From positions 231,026 to 295,025 of the forward strand of contig DCUQ01000009.1 of NCBI GenBank assembly GCA_002327865.1: DNA of 64,000 nt, given 5' to 3'. This document shows positions 54,005 to 63,090 of this stretch, piece by piece. A program made the translations under genes and the position numbers. The DNA comes from Syntrophaceae bacterium UBA2210 (GTDB lineage: Bacteria; Desulfobacterota; Syntrophia; Syntrophales; UBA2210). The first letter of the stretch is position 1. Each line of letters begins with the position of its first letter. Below the pieces are notes generated by a model. It did no database searches, was not told the origin of the DNA, and worked only from the letters and a program-made list of their open reading frames with translations.

Positions 54005-54775
54005 GTGAACGTCTCACAGTTGTCGGGGAATCACCGAAAATGGATCCGCAGGTTGCACCGGAAAAAGTTCCGGATGGAAGAGGGCGTATTCATCGCCGAG
54101 GGATTCAACGCGCTCGAGGCGGCCCTTGCGGCAACCCTCCATCCTGTACTGGAGGTTGTAGCCGACAAAGCCCACCTGGAACCGATCGCCGATATTCTTC
54201 CGGGCCATGTCCCTATCTACGAATGCACAGGCAGTGCAATGGAAGAGATCTCCACGGAGCAGACTCCGCAGGGTGTTGTCGTAATCTGCCGACATGGGGA
54301 TTTCCCCTTACAGAAGCTGGAAGATACTGCTTCCGGCACTCTGATATATCTCGACAGGGTATCGGATCCCGGCAATCTGGGAACCATCATGCGAACAGCT
54401 GCGTGGTTTGGTGTGCGACAGATGGCGCTGAGTCCTTCCTGTGTCGATCCTTTCAATACAAAGGCAATACGGGCCTCCGCCGGGGCCGTTTTCAAAACGG
54501 AGACATATCAGCCTGTCACCCCTCAGCAGATACGGGCGTTCGCGGAAAAAGCGGGATACAATATGATCGCCACGGTTCCGCGAGGCGGTATTTCTCCGTA
54601 CGAAGTAAAAAAAGATGACAAAAATATCGTGATGCTTGGGCAGGAAGCGAACGGATTATCGGAAGAACTGACCGGATATGCCGACCGGCTTGTTTCGATT
54701 CACGGAAGAGGTGATATGGAATCGCTGAATCTGTCGGTTGCCGCCGCAATTATTCTCTACGAGATCACGAAGTAA
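54005..54775 (+). CDS. TrmH/SpoU-family RNA 2'-O-methyltransferase
   Basis: A 256-residue SPOUT enzyme with an N-terminal RNA-binding substrate domain (LSGNHRKWIRRLHRKKFRMEEGVFIAEG) and the knot domain motifs LDRVSDPGNLGTIMRTAAWFG, LGQEANGLSEE and IHGRGDMESLNLSVAAAIILYE. It methylates the 2'-OH of rRNA or tRNA using SAM; the target is not determined by sequence. GTG start with GAGG upstream. Confidence 0.95.
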   Translation: MNVSQLSGNHRKWIRRLHRKKFRMEEGVFIAEGFNALEAALAATLHPVLEVVADKAHLEPIADILPGHVPIYECTGSAMEEISTEQTPQGVVVICRHGDFPLQKLEDTASGTLIYLDRVSDPGNLGTIMRTAAWFGVRQMALSPSCVDPFNTKAIRASAGAVFKTETYQPVTPQQIRAFAEKAGYNMIATVPRGGISPYEVKKDDKNIVMLGQEANGLSEELTGYADRLVSIHGRGDMESLNLSVAAAIILYEITK

Positions 54776-55202
54776 CGGAAAAGGAATCAGTCGACAAGCG
54801 AACAGTACGGCCACTGTTCATATTGATTTTTCCCATTGTTCCTCTGTTCGTATCGTTTTTGACACCCGGATGGAGCACTTCCCTGTACTTTTTGCTTCCT
54901 GTTCTTTTCCTTGAATTCATCTTCAGAACGTTCCGGGTCCTCAAAAAACAGCAGCCCGGAAAAGAGGCTCCCGAAATCAACTGTAAGATCTGAAAAACGT
55001 GGCGCCGGAAAGCAGTATGTACGTATCCGGTGCCGATCATTGAATCGTGATACCCGCCGGCTTTCGGGCGAAACCACTTTATATCGCTGAATTTTTCAAG
55101 GCAATGGAAGTAAAATGATTCGGCTTTTTGTCTTGACAATCCCCCTGCTCGATAGTAACTAAAGCGCAACAAACAACCAGTCTCTATAACAAGGAGGAGA
55201 AT
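54776..55202. other. Intergenic region with a startless membrane-like frame
   Basis: About 430 nt. A plus-strand frame ending at a TGA (54991-54993) encodes a hydrophobic, protein-like stretch (RPLFILIFPIVPLFVSFLTPG, SLYFLLPVLFLEFIFR, then a basic tail), but no ATG/GTG start lies in frame; only CTG 54814 or TTG 54823 do. It could be a small membrane-protein relic. The 3' part contains the ABC-operon promoter. Confidence 0.4.
55133..55161 (+). promoter_or_regulatory. Promoter of the amino acid ABC transporter operon
   Basis: Perfect TTGACA at 55133-55138, 17-nt spacer, TAACTA at 55156-55161; the first gene starts 42 nt downstream with an AAGGAGG ribosome site. Confidence 0.6.
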
Positions 55203-55958
55203 ATGAAGAGCAGCCGTATCATTATTGCCTTACTGGTCGTGATCGGATTTGTTTCGGTGCCGCTTACCGTGGGTTCCGTATTTGCGGAGGAGAAAGTATA
55301 TACCTGCGCCACCGATGCCACATGGCCTCCAATGGAAATGGTAAATGAAAATAAGGAAATCGTCGGTTTCGACATCGATTTTCTCAATGCCGTAGCCAAA
55401 GAAGCAGGATTTAAAGTGCAATTCAAAAACACCGCGTGGGATGGAATCTTCGCAGGTATCGCCGCCGGTAAATACGATATGATTATATCCTCTGTCACGA
55501 TTACCGAAGAACGGAAGAAAACTATGAGTTTCTCCACTCCGTATATCAATGCCGGCCAAGTGCTGATTGTACCGAAGAATTCGAATGCCGTTATTATATC
55601 GGATTTGAAGGGGCAGAAGGTAGGCGCCCAGATAGGTACGACAGGTGCCATGGAAATCAAAAATGCCGGGAATGTAGAGCTTAAAAGCTACGACGAGATC
55701 GGTCTGGCATTCGAAGATATGGCCGTGGGACGCATCAGCGGCGTGGTCTGCGACACCCCGGTTGCCGCTCAGTACGCGCTTGAGCAGGAAGAGTATAAAG
55801 AGAAATTCAAGATTGTGGGAGATGTCCTGACTACGGAATATTACGGTGTCGTGGTACAGAAGAGTGACCGGAAACTGCTTGATCTGATCAACAAAGGGAT
55901 TGAAGCTGTACAGAAAAAAGGTATCGATAAGCAGTTGGAAGCTAAGTGGCTGAGATAA
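55203..55958 (+). CDS. Polar amino acid ABC transporter, periplasmic substrate-binding protein
   Basis: A 251-residue precursor: signal peptide (1-28, ending SVFA), then the type-II binding fold of the HisJ/GlnH family with ATDATWPPMEMVNENKEIVGFDIDFLNAVAKEAG, WDGIFAGIAAGKYDMIISSVTITEERK and the second-lobe GAQIGTTG. It captures a polar amino acid in the periplasm and passes it to the following permease. Substrate specificity cannot be assigned by eye. Ribosome site AAGGAGG. It overlaps the permease start by 13 nt. Confidence 0.95.
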   Translation: MKSSRIIIALLVVIGFVSVPLTVGSVFAEEKVYTCATDATWPPMEMVNENKEIVGFDIDFLNAVAKEAGFKVQFKNTAWDGIFAGIAAGKYDMIISSVTITEERKKTMSFSTPYINAGQVLIVPKNSNAVIISDLKGQKVGAQIGTTGAMEIKNAGNVELKSYDEIGLAFEDMAVGRISGVVCDTPVAAQYALEQEEYKEKFKIVGDVLTTEYYGVVVQKSDRKLLDLINKGIEAVQKKGIDKQLEAKWLR

Positions 55959-56755
55959 AAAACAGAAAAGAAGAAAAAGAATCTTCACGGCTGGTTATAG
56001 AAGTTGGCGACGGTGCGGCGATTCCCAGCAAAAAAGATGTCGGGTTATTTACGGCATGGAGGGTTTCCTTCGTAGGCGCCATCGCCATGGTCGTCTACCT
56101 GGCGGTTTCGAGTCCGGATCCCTACTGGAATATATTGAAATTTCTTCCGGACGGGATCCTGATAACTTTTCAGGTAACCATAATGGCGATCGTTCTGGCC
56201 CTGATTATCGGTCTTTTTACCGGTCTCGGAAGGATATCCAAGAACAGGATCATCAACGGAATCGCTTCGCTCTACGTGGAGATCATCCGGGGGATACCAC
56301 TCCTCGTCCAGTTGTTCTATATCTATTTTGCCCTGGGACGTATTGTCAACGTGCCCGCCATGACCAGCGCGGTCATCGCGATGGCCATCTGTTACGGGGC
56401 ATACATGGGAGAGATCTTCCGGGCGGGGATCGAATCTATCTCCAGCGGGCAGATGGAGGCGGCCCGATCCCTGGGGATGACTTCGTCACAGGCCATGCGT
56501 TACGTGATACTGCCGCAGGCCGTTAAGACCATCCTTCCTCCCATCGGTAACGAGTTTGTAGCTCTCCTGAAAGATTCTTCCCTGGTTTCCATTCTTGCGG
56601 TATCCGACCTTCTGAGGAGAGGGCGCGAGTTTGCCGCCGAATCTTTCAACTATTTTGAAACCTATACGATGGTTGCTCTCGTTTATCTGATTATCACACT
56701 CTTCCTATCAAAACTTATAAGCATTATGGAGGACAGGGTCGGTGTCGACAAATAA
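55946..56755 (+). CDS. Polar amino acid ABC transporter permease
   Basis: A 269-residue HisM/GlnP-type permease. After a hydrophilic N-terminal extension (about 1-35) come several membrane helices and the EAA loop for the ATPase ([43 protein letters not shown]). The N-terminal extension is unusual in length. It overlaps both neighbouring genes. Confidence 0.95.
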   Translation: MAEIKNRKEEKESSRLVIEVGDGAAIPSKKDVGLFTAWRVSFVGAIAMVVYLAVSSPDPYWNILKFLPDGILITFQVTIMAIVLALIIGLFTGLGRISKNRIINGIASLYVEIIRGIPLLVQLFYIYFALGRIVNVPAMTSAVIAMAICYGAYMGEIFRAGIESISSGQMEAARSLGMTSSQAMRYVILPQAVKTILPPIGNEFVALLKDSSLVSILAVSDLLRRGREFAAESFNYFETYTMVALVYLIITLFLSKLISIMEDRVGVDK

Positions 56756-57488
56756 CAGTCCCGTCATGGTCGAGATGAAGGGTGTGTATAAATATTTCGG
56801 GCAATTGCGAGCGCTTAACAATGTATCGCTGGATGTGTGCGATGGTGAAAAAGTGGTTCTCATCGGGCCGAGCGGTTCCGGCAAAAGCACGCTGCTTCGA
56901 TCGATCAACCAGCTTGAAAAGATAGATCACGGCAAGATCATTGTCGACGGGTTCGATATCAGCGATCCCAAAACGGACATCAACAAGGTCCGTGAAGAGA
57001 TCGGAATGGTTTTCCAGTCTTTCAATGTTTTTCCTCACAAAACCGTTCTGGAAAATGTCAACCTTGCTCAAATTATTGTGCGCAAGCGCTCAAAAAAAGA
57101 GTCGTCGGAAATATCACGGGCACTGCTCAACAAGGTGGGGATCATAGACAAGGTGAACGAGTATCCCGAAAAGCTCTCCGGAGGGCAGCAACAGCGCGTT
57201 GCCATCGCCAGAGCTCTTGCGATGAAACCAAAGATCATGCTTTTCGACGAACCCACATCGGCCCTGGACCCGGAGATGATAGGAGAGGTTCTCGACGTCA
57301 TGATAAAACTGGCAAGGGAAGGGATTACCATGATCGTCGTCACGCACGAAATGGGCTTCGCCCGGGAGGTGGCGGACAGGGTTATATTTATGGACTACGG
57401 GGCGATCATAGAGGAAGGAACACCGGATCATTTCTTTACCAATCCGACTCAGGAGCGAAGCAGGATTTTCCTTAACCAGATTCTTTAA
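56742..57488 (+). CDS. Polar amino acid ABC transporter ATP-binding protein
   Basis: A 248-residue GlnQ/HisP-like ATPase with Walker A (GPSGSGKST near residue 44), signature LSGGQQQR, Walker B ([14 protein letters not shown]) and the switch histidine (VVTHEMGF). It drives the permease above, overlapping it by 14 nt. The three genes form a complete importer. Confidence 0.97.
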   Translation: MSTNNSPVMVEMKGVYKYFGQLRALNNVSLDVCDGEKVVLIGPSGSGKSTLLRSINQLEKIDHGKIIVDGFDISDPKTDINKVREEIGMVFQSFNVFPHKTVLENVNLAQIIVRKRSKKESSEISRALLNKVGIIDKVNEYPEKLSGGQQQRVAIARALAMKPKIMLFDEPTSALDPEMIGEVLDVMIKLAREGITMIVVTHEMGFAREVADRVIFMDYGAIIEEGTPDHFFTNPTQERSRIFLNQIL

Positions 57489-57602
57489 ACGCGTTTTTAT
57501 CTGCTCAATAAAAACTTCCCAACGAAAATTTGTTGTGTTACAAAAATAAAAACCGTTTGCACGATGCCGGTCCCGTAACTGAAATAGATGTGAGGTCCGT
57601 TT

Positions 57603-59207
57603 GTGTTCCAGAACGTCATGATTTTTTCCACCGGTATTGTCCTGTTCCTGTTCGGGATGTTGCGGCTTAGCAAAACCGTCCAGCAAAATTTTACGAATAT
57701 CAGAATCCGCGAATACTTCGGCCTCTCGGTCAAGAAACCGATTTACGGAATCGTGACAGGGATTATCTCGACGATTCTTTTCCAGAGCAGTTCGGCGACA
57801 ACAGCATTAACCGTCGGCCTGGTCAGCGCCGGCCTCATAAGTTTCTACCATTCCCTCGGTATCATCCTCGGATCCGACATCGGCACTACCCTCACAGTTC
57901 AGCTGGTGGTATGGAAAGTTACCGACATATCACCCCTTATCATTATTATCGGCAGCATCGCGTGGCTTGCCGGGAAGGGACGATGGCAATCTGCGGGTAA
58001 GGCCGTCTTTTTTTTGGGATTCATGTTTTTCGGACTGTTCCTCGTATCTCAGGCAACCGGACCATTGAAGGCGAGCGATTCCTTTGTGGCTTTCTGTCAG
58101 CACCCGTTGAACCCTGTTCTCGGCACCCTTATCGGTTTTATCCTGACCGCCGTAATTCAATCATCCGCCATCCCCATAGCGACCCTGGCTATTCTCGCTC
58201 AACACGGGCTGGTAACCATAGACAGCTCTCTTCCGATAATCCTCGGAGCGAATCTCGGCACATCGGCAACGGCACTCTTTGCCGGGATAGTAGCGAATAT
58301 TGAAGGGAAGCGGTGCGCTGTCGCTCATTTCCTATTCAAGTTTTTCGGCGTTATATTCTTTATGGCTGCTTTTCCTTTATTTATAAGATTTATCGAAGGT
58401 ATAACGCAGAATGTTCCCCAGCAGATCGCCTATGCCCATTTTTTCTTCAACCTTGCAATCGCCCTTGCTTTTACCCCCCTCCTGAAGCCGTTTTCCCGTT
58501 TCGTCGAGCGGATAATGCCCGGAAAGGGGGATATTATATCCATGTGGCCGGAATTTCTCGATGAAAGATTCCTGTTGCAAACGGAAACCGCTCTTAACTA
58601 CGCTCGAAAAGAACTGCGGCGGGAAATAATGCTCGCGCAGAACATGTTCGCCAAGACAATAAATCTTATACGGATTTTCATGGAAAAGAACAGGAAGGAT
58701 ATTTACTACATCGAGCTTGTGGTCGACAACCTGCACAGAGAGATAGGTGATTATCTATACAAGGTTTCCAAAACACCTGTTTCTCCCGAGATGTTCAAGC
58801 GGCTGTTTCTGTTCTCCGCTATGGGTGATGATATCGAACGGATAGCGGATCACGCGGTAAATATTTCCGAGCTTGCAGAACAAAAGCATCGAAGAGAAAT
58901 CGGATTTTCCGAAGCGGCGTATGAAGATCTGAAAACTATAGAAACGCTGGTGTCCGATAATATCAGGGACGCTGTATCGCTGATCGACAGGAATGACGGG
59001 AATCTGATAAACGATATTATACGGCGGGAACAAGAGGTCAATTTCGAGGTAAAGGAGGCCAGAGAACGGCACCTCAAACGGTATTACGAAGAGCTCTGCC
59101 ACGCGGAGGCAGGCCCGATTTTTGTGGAGATATTAATGAATCTTGAGCGGATTTCCGATCATTGTGAAAATATCGCCGAACATTTTCAGGATATGGAAAC
59201 CGGTTAA
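57603..59207 (+). CDS. Na+/phosphate cotransporter family protein with PhoU-like domain
   Basis: A 534-residue membrane protein. Two Na_Pi_cotrans repeats carry the QSSSATTALTVGLVSAGLI and QSSAIPIATLAILAQHGL motifs. The cytoplasmic C terminus (about 335-530) is an all-helical PhoU-like domain with the DDIERIADHAVNISE and NLERISDHCENIAEH motifs. GTG start with GAGG upstream. It probably moves phosphate with sodium; the PhoU-like tail may sense or gate. It ends convergent with the VWA gene, overlapping by 4 nt. Confidence 0.95.
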   Translation: MFQNVMIFSTGIVLFLFGMLRLSKTVQQNFTNIRIREYFGLSVKKPIYGIVTGIISTILFQSSSATTALTVGLVSAGLISFYHSLGIILGSDIGTTLTVQLVVWKVTDISPLIIIIGSIAWLAGKGRWQSAGKAVFFLGFMFFGLFLVSQATGPLKASDSFVAFCQHPLNPVLGTLIGFILTAVIQSSAIPIATLAILAQHGLVTIDSSLPIILGANLGTSATALFAGIVANIEGKRCAVAHFLFKFFGVIFFMAAFPLFIRFIEGITQNVPQQIAYAHFFFNLAIALAFTPLLKPFSRFVERIMPGKGDIISMWPEFLDERFLLQTETALNYARKELRREIMLAQNMFAKTINLIRIFMEKNRKDIYYIELVVDNLHREIGDYLYKVSKTPVSPEMFKRLFLFSAMGDDIERIADHAVNISELAEQKHRREIGFSEAAYEDLKTIETLVSDNIRDAVSLIDRNDGNLINDIIRREQEVNFEVKEARERHLKRYYEELCHAEAGPIFVEILMNLERISDHCENIAEHFQDMETG

Positions 59208-60397
59208 TTTCTCGACATCAGGTGATTCGCGGCACCGTCCAGTCCGTCAAGAGTAAGCTCAAACATTGGAAACACATTCCTTATGGCATTGGTGGTCCAC
59301 ATACCTTCCCACGTGTGACCGGAACAGGGATTGATCCAGACAATGTGACGAAAGGTCTGTGCGAGAAACCGGAGATTCTCAATGCTGGGCCTTCGCTTGT
59401 TTTCCCCGAAATAGATATACCCTCTCTCAGCCATAAGTTCGTACGGCGCCATGCTGGCATCGCCGACAATAATGATCCGCGTTTCAGGGTCTTTCTTTAT
59501 AAAATCCGTAATCGATTCCGGGTTCCGGTATCTGGCCGCATCGGACCACACATTGTCGTAAATGGTATTGTGGAAAAAATAGGTCTTGAGGTCCTTGAAC
59601 TGATTCCTCGCGTAATCGAAAAGAGTCTGCACCAGCGGTATGTAGGGGTCCATAGACCAGCCGCCGTTATCTATCATAAGAATAACTTTCAGCCGGTCCG
59701 CGAGGCGACGGTCGAAAACAAGCTCTATCTCGCCGGCATTTCTCGTCGTTTCATAAATCGTTTTCTGCACGTTTACAATGTCCATCGGACCGGAGGGAAC
59801 CATCCTGCGCAGTCTTTTCAGCGCTTCTCCCATCTGTGACCTGGTCAGGGGACCCTCCTGAGAATAATCTCTGTAACGCCGGTTCAGAGCGACCTTGATC
59901 GCGGATTTGTTGCGGGAAACACCACCGACACGCATGCCTCCCGGATGATAACCGGAATGCCCCACTGGTGATGTGCCCCCGGTGCCTATCCATTTACTGC
60001 CGCCATGATGGTCACCTGTCTGTTCCCTGAGGCGATCGAGAAAATATTTTTCCAACTCGTCGGGGGTAAGCCTGCTCAGGTCTGCTTCGTCGACGCCGAG
60101 GACTCCGGCAACGGCGGAAGAATTCCGTAACCATTCATCCAGGAGCAGCTTTGCCATTTCATCAAGCTGTATCTCTTCCGGATCGGGCAGCTCCCCACCC
60201 GCGAAGTGGTGCGCGAACACTTGATCGTATACATCGAAACACCGTTCGCTCTTGACTAATATGGAACGGGCAACGATGTAGAACTCTTTCAGGGAACAGA
60301 TAAGACCCATGTGAAGGGCACGCTGCAGCCTGAGAAAAGATGTGGGAGTTACCAGGACTCCATGGTCTCTCAGATTATAGAAAAAACCGACAAACAA
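59204..60397 (-). CDS. VWA (CoxE-like) domain protein, partner of the MoxR ATPase
   Basis: A 397-residue protein with a glycine- and histidine-rich middle (TGDHHGGSKWIGTGGTSPVGHSGYHPGG near 125-152) and a C-terminal von Willebrand A domain. The metal-site motif reads MIDNGGWSMDPY rather than DxSxS, so metal binding may be altered. It begins 26 nt after the AAA gene end on the same strand. MoxR/VWA pairs usually act as chaperones that insert metals or assemble enzymes; the client here is unknown. Confidence 0.85.
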   Translation of the reverse strand: MFVGFFYNLRDHGVLVTPTSFLRLQRALHMGLICSLKEFYIVARSILVKSERCFDVYDQVFAHHFAGGELPDPEEIQLDEMAKLLLDEWLRNSSAVAGVLGVDEADLSRLTPDELEKYFLDRLREQTGDHHGGSKWIGTGGTSPVGHSGYHPGGMRVGGVSRNKSAIKVALNRRYRDYSQEGPLTRSQMGEALKRLRRMVPSGPMDIVNVQKTIYETTRNAGEIELVFDRRLADRLKVILMIDNGGWSMDPYIPLVQTLFDYARNQFKDLKTYFFHNTIYDNVWSDAARYRNPESITDFIKKDPETRIIIVGDASMAPYELMAERGYIYFGENKRRPSIENLRFLAQTFRHIVWINPCSGHTWEGMWTTNAIRNVFPMFELTLDGLDGAANHLMSRN

Positions 60398-60423
60398 GAT
60401 ATACCTCCCGCAAATCCCCGGTA

Positions 60424-61269
60424 TCAGCGATGCCGGGAATTTATCTCGCTTGCGACTCGAATGTCCGAACTTTTTTTGTACAAAACTCCCAGACAGGGAA
60501 CCTCGCCCTGATTAAGAAGCGACAATTTAAAATCGGGGTCCGCCCTCAACGCCCGTATCCAGTTGATGAATTCTCTTGTGGCCGGCTTCTTTTCTATACC
60601 ATCCATCTTTCTCAGGGAATAGAATGTTTTTATGCAGGCGTCCTTTGTTTCAAGCTCCAGATCAGGAAAGTGAACACCGACAATCATGCGCATGGTATCC
60701 TCGTCAGGGAAGGCAATATGATGAAAATTGCAGCGGCCCAGGAAGGGATCGGACAGATCCTTCTTGGCGTTGGAGGTAATGATGATAATCGGACGGTACT
60801 TCGCGGAAATCGTCTTGTCTATTTCTATAATATCGAATTCCATCTGATCGAGGACATCCAGCATGTCATCCTGAAAATCCGTATCGGCTTTGTCGATTTC
60901 GTCAATCAGCAATACCGTTCTTGTATCCGAGACAAACGCCTGCCCGATCTTTCCCATCCTTATATATTCTTCGATATTGCTGACATCCCGGCTGGAATCA
61001 CCGAAACGGCTGTCGTTAAGGCGCGTCAGAGTATCATACTGATACAGCGCGTCCACCAGTTTCATGCTCGATTTTACATTCAGGACAATCAGCGGCATAT
61101 TAAGACTTTCCGCGATGGCGTAAGCCAGCATGGTCTTGCCTGTTCCCGGTTCACCCTTGAGGAGAAGCGGCATCTCCAGCGCTATTGAAACATTAACTAT
61201 CTCGGCAAGTTCCTCGTCCAGGATGTATCTGCTCGCACCGCGGAACCTGCAAACGTTATCTTGAAGCAT
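60424..61269 (-). CDS. MoxR-family AAA+ ATPase
   Basis: A 281-residue AAA+ ATPase with Walker A (GEPGTGKTMLAYAIAE near residue 38), Walker B (VLLIDEIDKAD near 122), the MoxR-type sensor-1 (IIITSNAKKDL) and the arginine region. The start at 61269 (MLQDNVCRFRG) follows an AAGGTG site; the frame continues to 61329. It pairs with the downstream VWA gene. Confidence 0.92.
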   Translation of the reverse strand: MLQDNVCRFRGASRYILDEELAEIVNVSIALEMPLLLKGEPGTGKTMLAYAIAESLNMPLIVLNVKSSMKLVDALYQYDTLTRLNDSRFGDSSRDVSNIEEYIRMGKIGQAFVSDTRTVLLIDEIDKADTDFQDDMLDVLDQMEFDIIEIDKTISAKYRPIIIITSNAKKDLSDPFLGRCNFHHIAFPDEDTMRMIVGVHFPDLELETKDACIKTFYSLRKMDGIEKKPATREFINWIRALRADPDFKLSLLNQGEVPCLGVLYKKSSDIRVASEINSRHR

Positions 61270-61371
61270 AATTGCTGCACCTTTTTCATGCGGTATTGTT
61301 TTCGTGGAAAATAGCAGAACATTCCCCAAAAAGGAAATAAAACGATAAAATCATAATTCGATGTAACAGGC

Positions 61372-61920
61372 TTACGGCTTATCGTAATCCCTGCGTCCCA
61401 GTATCTCCGCCGCACCGTCTTCGATATCGTCCTGCCATCCGGAACGCGCATGCTCGTGCAAGTCGAAACGCCTTGAATACGGTTTGATGTCGATCAAGGG
61501 TGTCGCGTCCAGTATGTCGACATCCTCAACATGCAGTATGTTGCCGCTTACAGATAATAATCTTACAATGCTGATCCCCAGGGGGTTTGGCCTGCACGGG
61601 GCACGGGTAGCGAACAGGCCGCGGTCCGTATCGTCGAGATAGGGTTTGACAATAAGCTTTACATCTTTACATCTATGAAAGTAGTAGATCAGGTATATGT
61701 GGGAGAATCCGTCGAGATCCAGCAACCCGTCCGCATACTCCGGGTCGACTGTTACGGTTCCTCTCATGCCCTTAGCGAAAACCGGCTGAATCGGCGTTTT
61801 GTGAGGATCTTTATGAGGCGTGTTTATAACACCGATCTGCCGGATAATGAACCCCGGTGTTTGATTGTCGCCGCACCGGTTCGAGGATGTTTCCGGATTA
61901 TTTGTCTTGCCCTCGCTCAT
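61372..61920 (-). CDS. trmO: tRNA (t6A37)-methyltransferase TrmO (TsaA/YaeB family)
   Basis: A 182-residue SAM-dependent enzyme that N6-methylates t6A37 of threonyl tRNA. Family motifs are clear: IGVINTPHKDPHKTPIQPVF, SHIYLIYYFHRC, FATRAPCRPNPLGISIVRLL and DILDATPLIDIKPY. The N-terminal 23 residues (MSEGKTNNPETSSNRCGDNQTPG) are an extra, disordered-looking extension. Some family members carry related roles, but the motif set favours TrmO. Confidence 0.9.
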   Translation of the reverse strand: MSEGKTNNPETSSNRCGDNQTPGFIIRQIGVINTPHKDPHKTPIQPVFAKGMRGTVTVDPEYADGLLDLDGFSHIYLIYYFHRCKDVKLIVKPYLDDTDRGLFATRAPCRPNPLGISIVRLLSVSGNILHVEDVDILDATPLIDIKPYSRRFDLHEHARSGWQDDIEDGAAEILGRRDYDKP

Positions 61921-61959
61921 ATTTTCATAATCCTCCGTATGGAATCCTTCGCAGATGTC

Positions 61960-62799
61960 TCACCGCTTTCCGGTATCCGAAACGCACACAACGCGGAACC
62001 CGAAACTGCTGTCCCTGGCATCGGGTTCCTTTTTGAAACGGTAAGCAGACCGGGCATTCCACGCTCCAAGGTCCCAGGAACCACCACGAAGTACACGGTA
62101 CGAACCGGATAACGGACCCTGCGGATCCGTGCTGTCCTCCGGAGAATAACCTCCATACCAATCCTGGCACCATTCCCAGACATTACCGTGCATGTCGTAC
62201 AATCCCCAGGGGTTGGGTGTAAAGCTGATCACAGGTAATGTTTCCCCCTCGTATCTGCCTTTCGAACAGCTCTTTCCGGGATAGTTTCCGTTATAATTTG
62301 CCTGATCCGCATAAATGCAGCTGCCCGTATAAAACGATTTCCTGGTTTTTGCACGGCAGGCATATTCCCACTCGGCTTCCGTGGGAAGACGGTACTTATC
62401 CGCACCTTCAAGCTGATTGAGTTTTCGAATAAACTCCTGTGCGTCATTCCAGGATACACGTTCAACGGGGCGGTTATCCCCTTTAAAACGTGACGGATTA
62501 TCCCCCATAACAGTCTCCCACTGCTTTTGGGTAACCTCGCTGAGCTGCATGTGGAACGAGCGGCTTATCGTCACACGATGCTGCGGATGTTCATGCGCAA
62601 AATCCGCCTCCGTACCTCCATACATTTCGGCGGTATCAGCGGCGCTGCGCGCGCTGCCCATCATAAAGGAACCCTTGGGAATAAAGGCAAACTTCATGCC
62701 GACAGAGTTTACAAATGTCCTGTCTTTTCCTGTAACAAATGTAATGGCAACAATACATATCAGTACGATCAACGGAAAAATAAACGGTTTTAGACGCAT
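61960..62799 (-). CDS. SUMF1/formylglycine-generating-enzyme-like protein, membrane-anchored
   Basis: A 279-residue protein with a signal/anchor (6-24) and an FGE-sulfatase fold: FAFIPKGSFMMGS, LSEVTQKQWETVMGDNPS, RLPTEAEWEYACRA, PWGLYDMHGNVWEWCQDWYGG and RVLRGGSWDLGAWNARSAYRF to SFGFRVVC. The two active-site cysteines of true formylglycine-generating enzymes are not evident in the RGGSW region, so a non-catalytic or other role (as in many bacterial members) is likely. No sulfatase is nearby. Confidence 0.88.
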   Translation of the reverse strand: MRLKPFIFPLIVLICIVAITFVTGKDRTFVNSVGMKFAFIPKGSFMMGSARSAADTAEMYGGTEADFAHEHPQHRVTISRSFHMQLSEVTQKQWETVMGDNPSRFKGDNRPVERVSWNDAQEFIRKLNQLEGADKYRLPTEAEWEYACRAKTRKSFYTGSCIYADQANYNGNYPGKSCSKGRYEGETLPVISFTPNPWGLYDMHGNVWEWCQDWYGGYSPEDSTDPQGPLSGSYRVLRGGSWDLGAWNARSAYRFKKEPDARDSSFGFRVVCVSDTGKR

Positions 62800-62971
62800 G
62801 CCACCTTCTCTTTCTGCTTTCTGTCAGAAGCGTGATAATGTAAAAGGAAATTTTCCGAACAGCACCGGCCAGCACCTGACGGATCCGCCGGACCGCCCCT
62901 CTACATCATTCAGTTCCTACCCTCGGGAACCATCCGTCGGAACTATGCATTACATTAAACCATATGTCCAT

Positions 62972-63002
62972 AAAAAAACACCCGGGCGTCTTAATGCCGG
63001 GG
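62972..63002 (-). terminator. Intrinsic terminator downstream of the flavodoxin-ferredoxin gene
   Basis: Minus-strand CCCCGGCATTAAGACG/CCCGGG arms (about 63002-62981) followed by TG and seven T residues (62978-62972). It would end the 63091-63963 transcript before the FGE-like gene. Confidence 0.7.
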
Positions 63003-63090
63003 AGTTCGTATAATAATGTCCGGCAGGCCGGTATAATGAACATCCGACTGTCGATTATACAAGTACCGTATCTCTTTGCTAATCTGCGGT

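Noticed and set aside
54765..55172. Minus-strand 135-codon frame
   Set aside because: It overlaps the ABC promoter and the methyltransferase end, has no ribosome site and does not look like a protein family.
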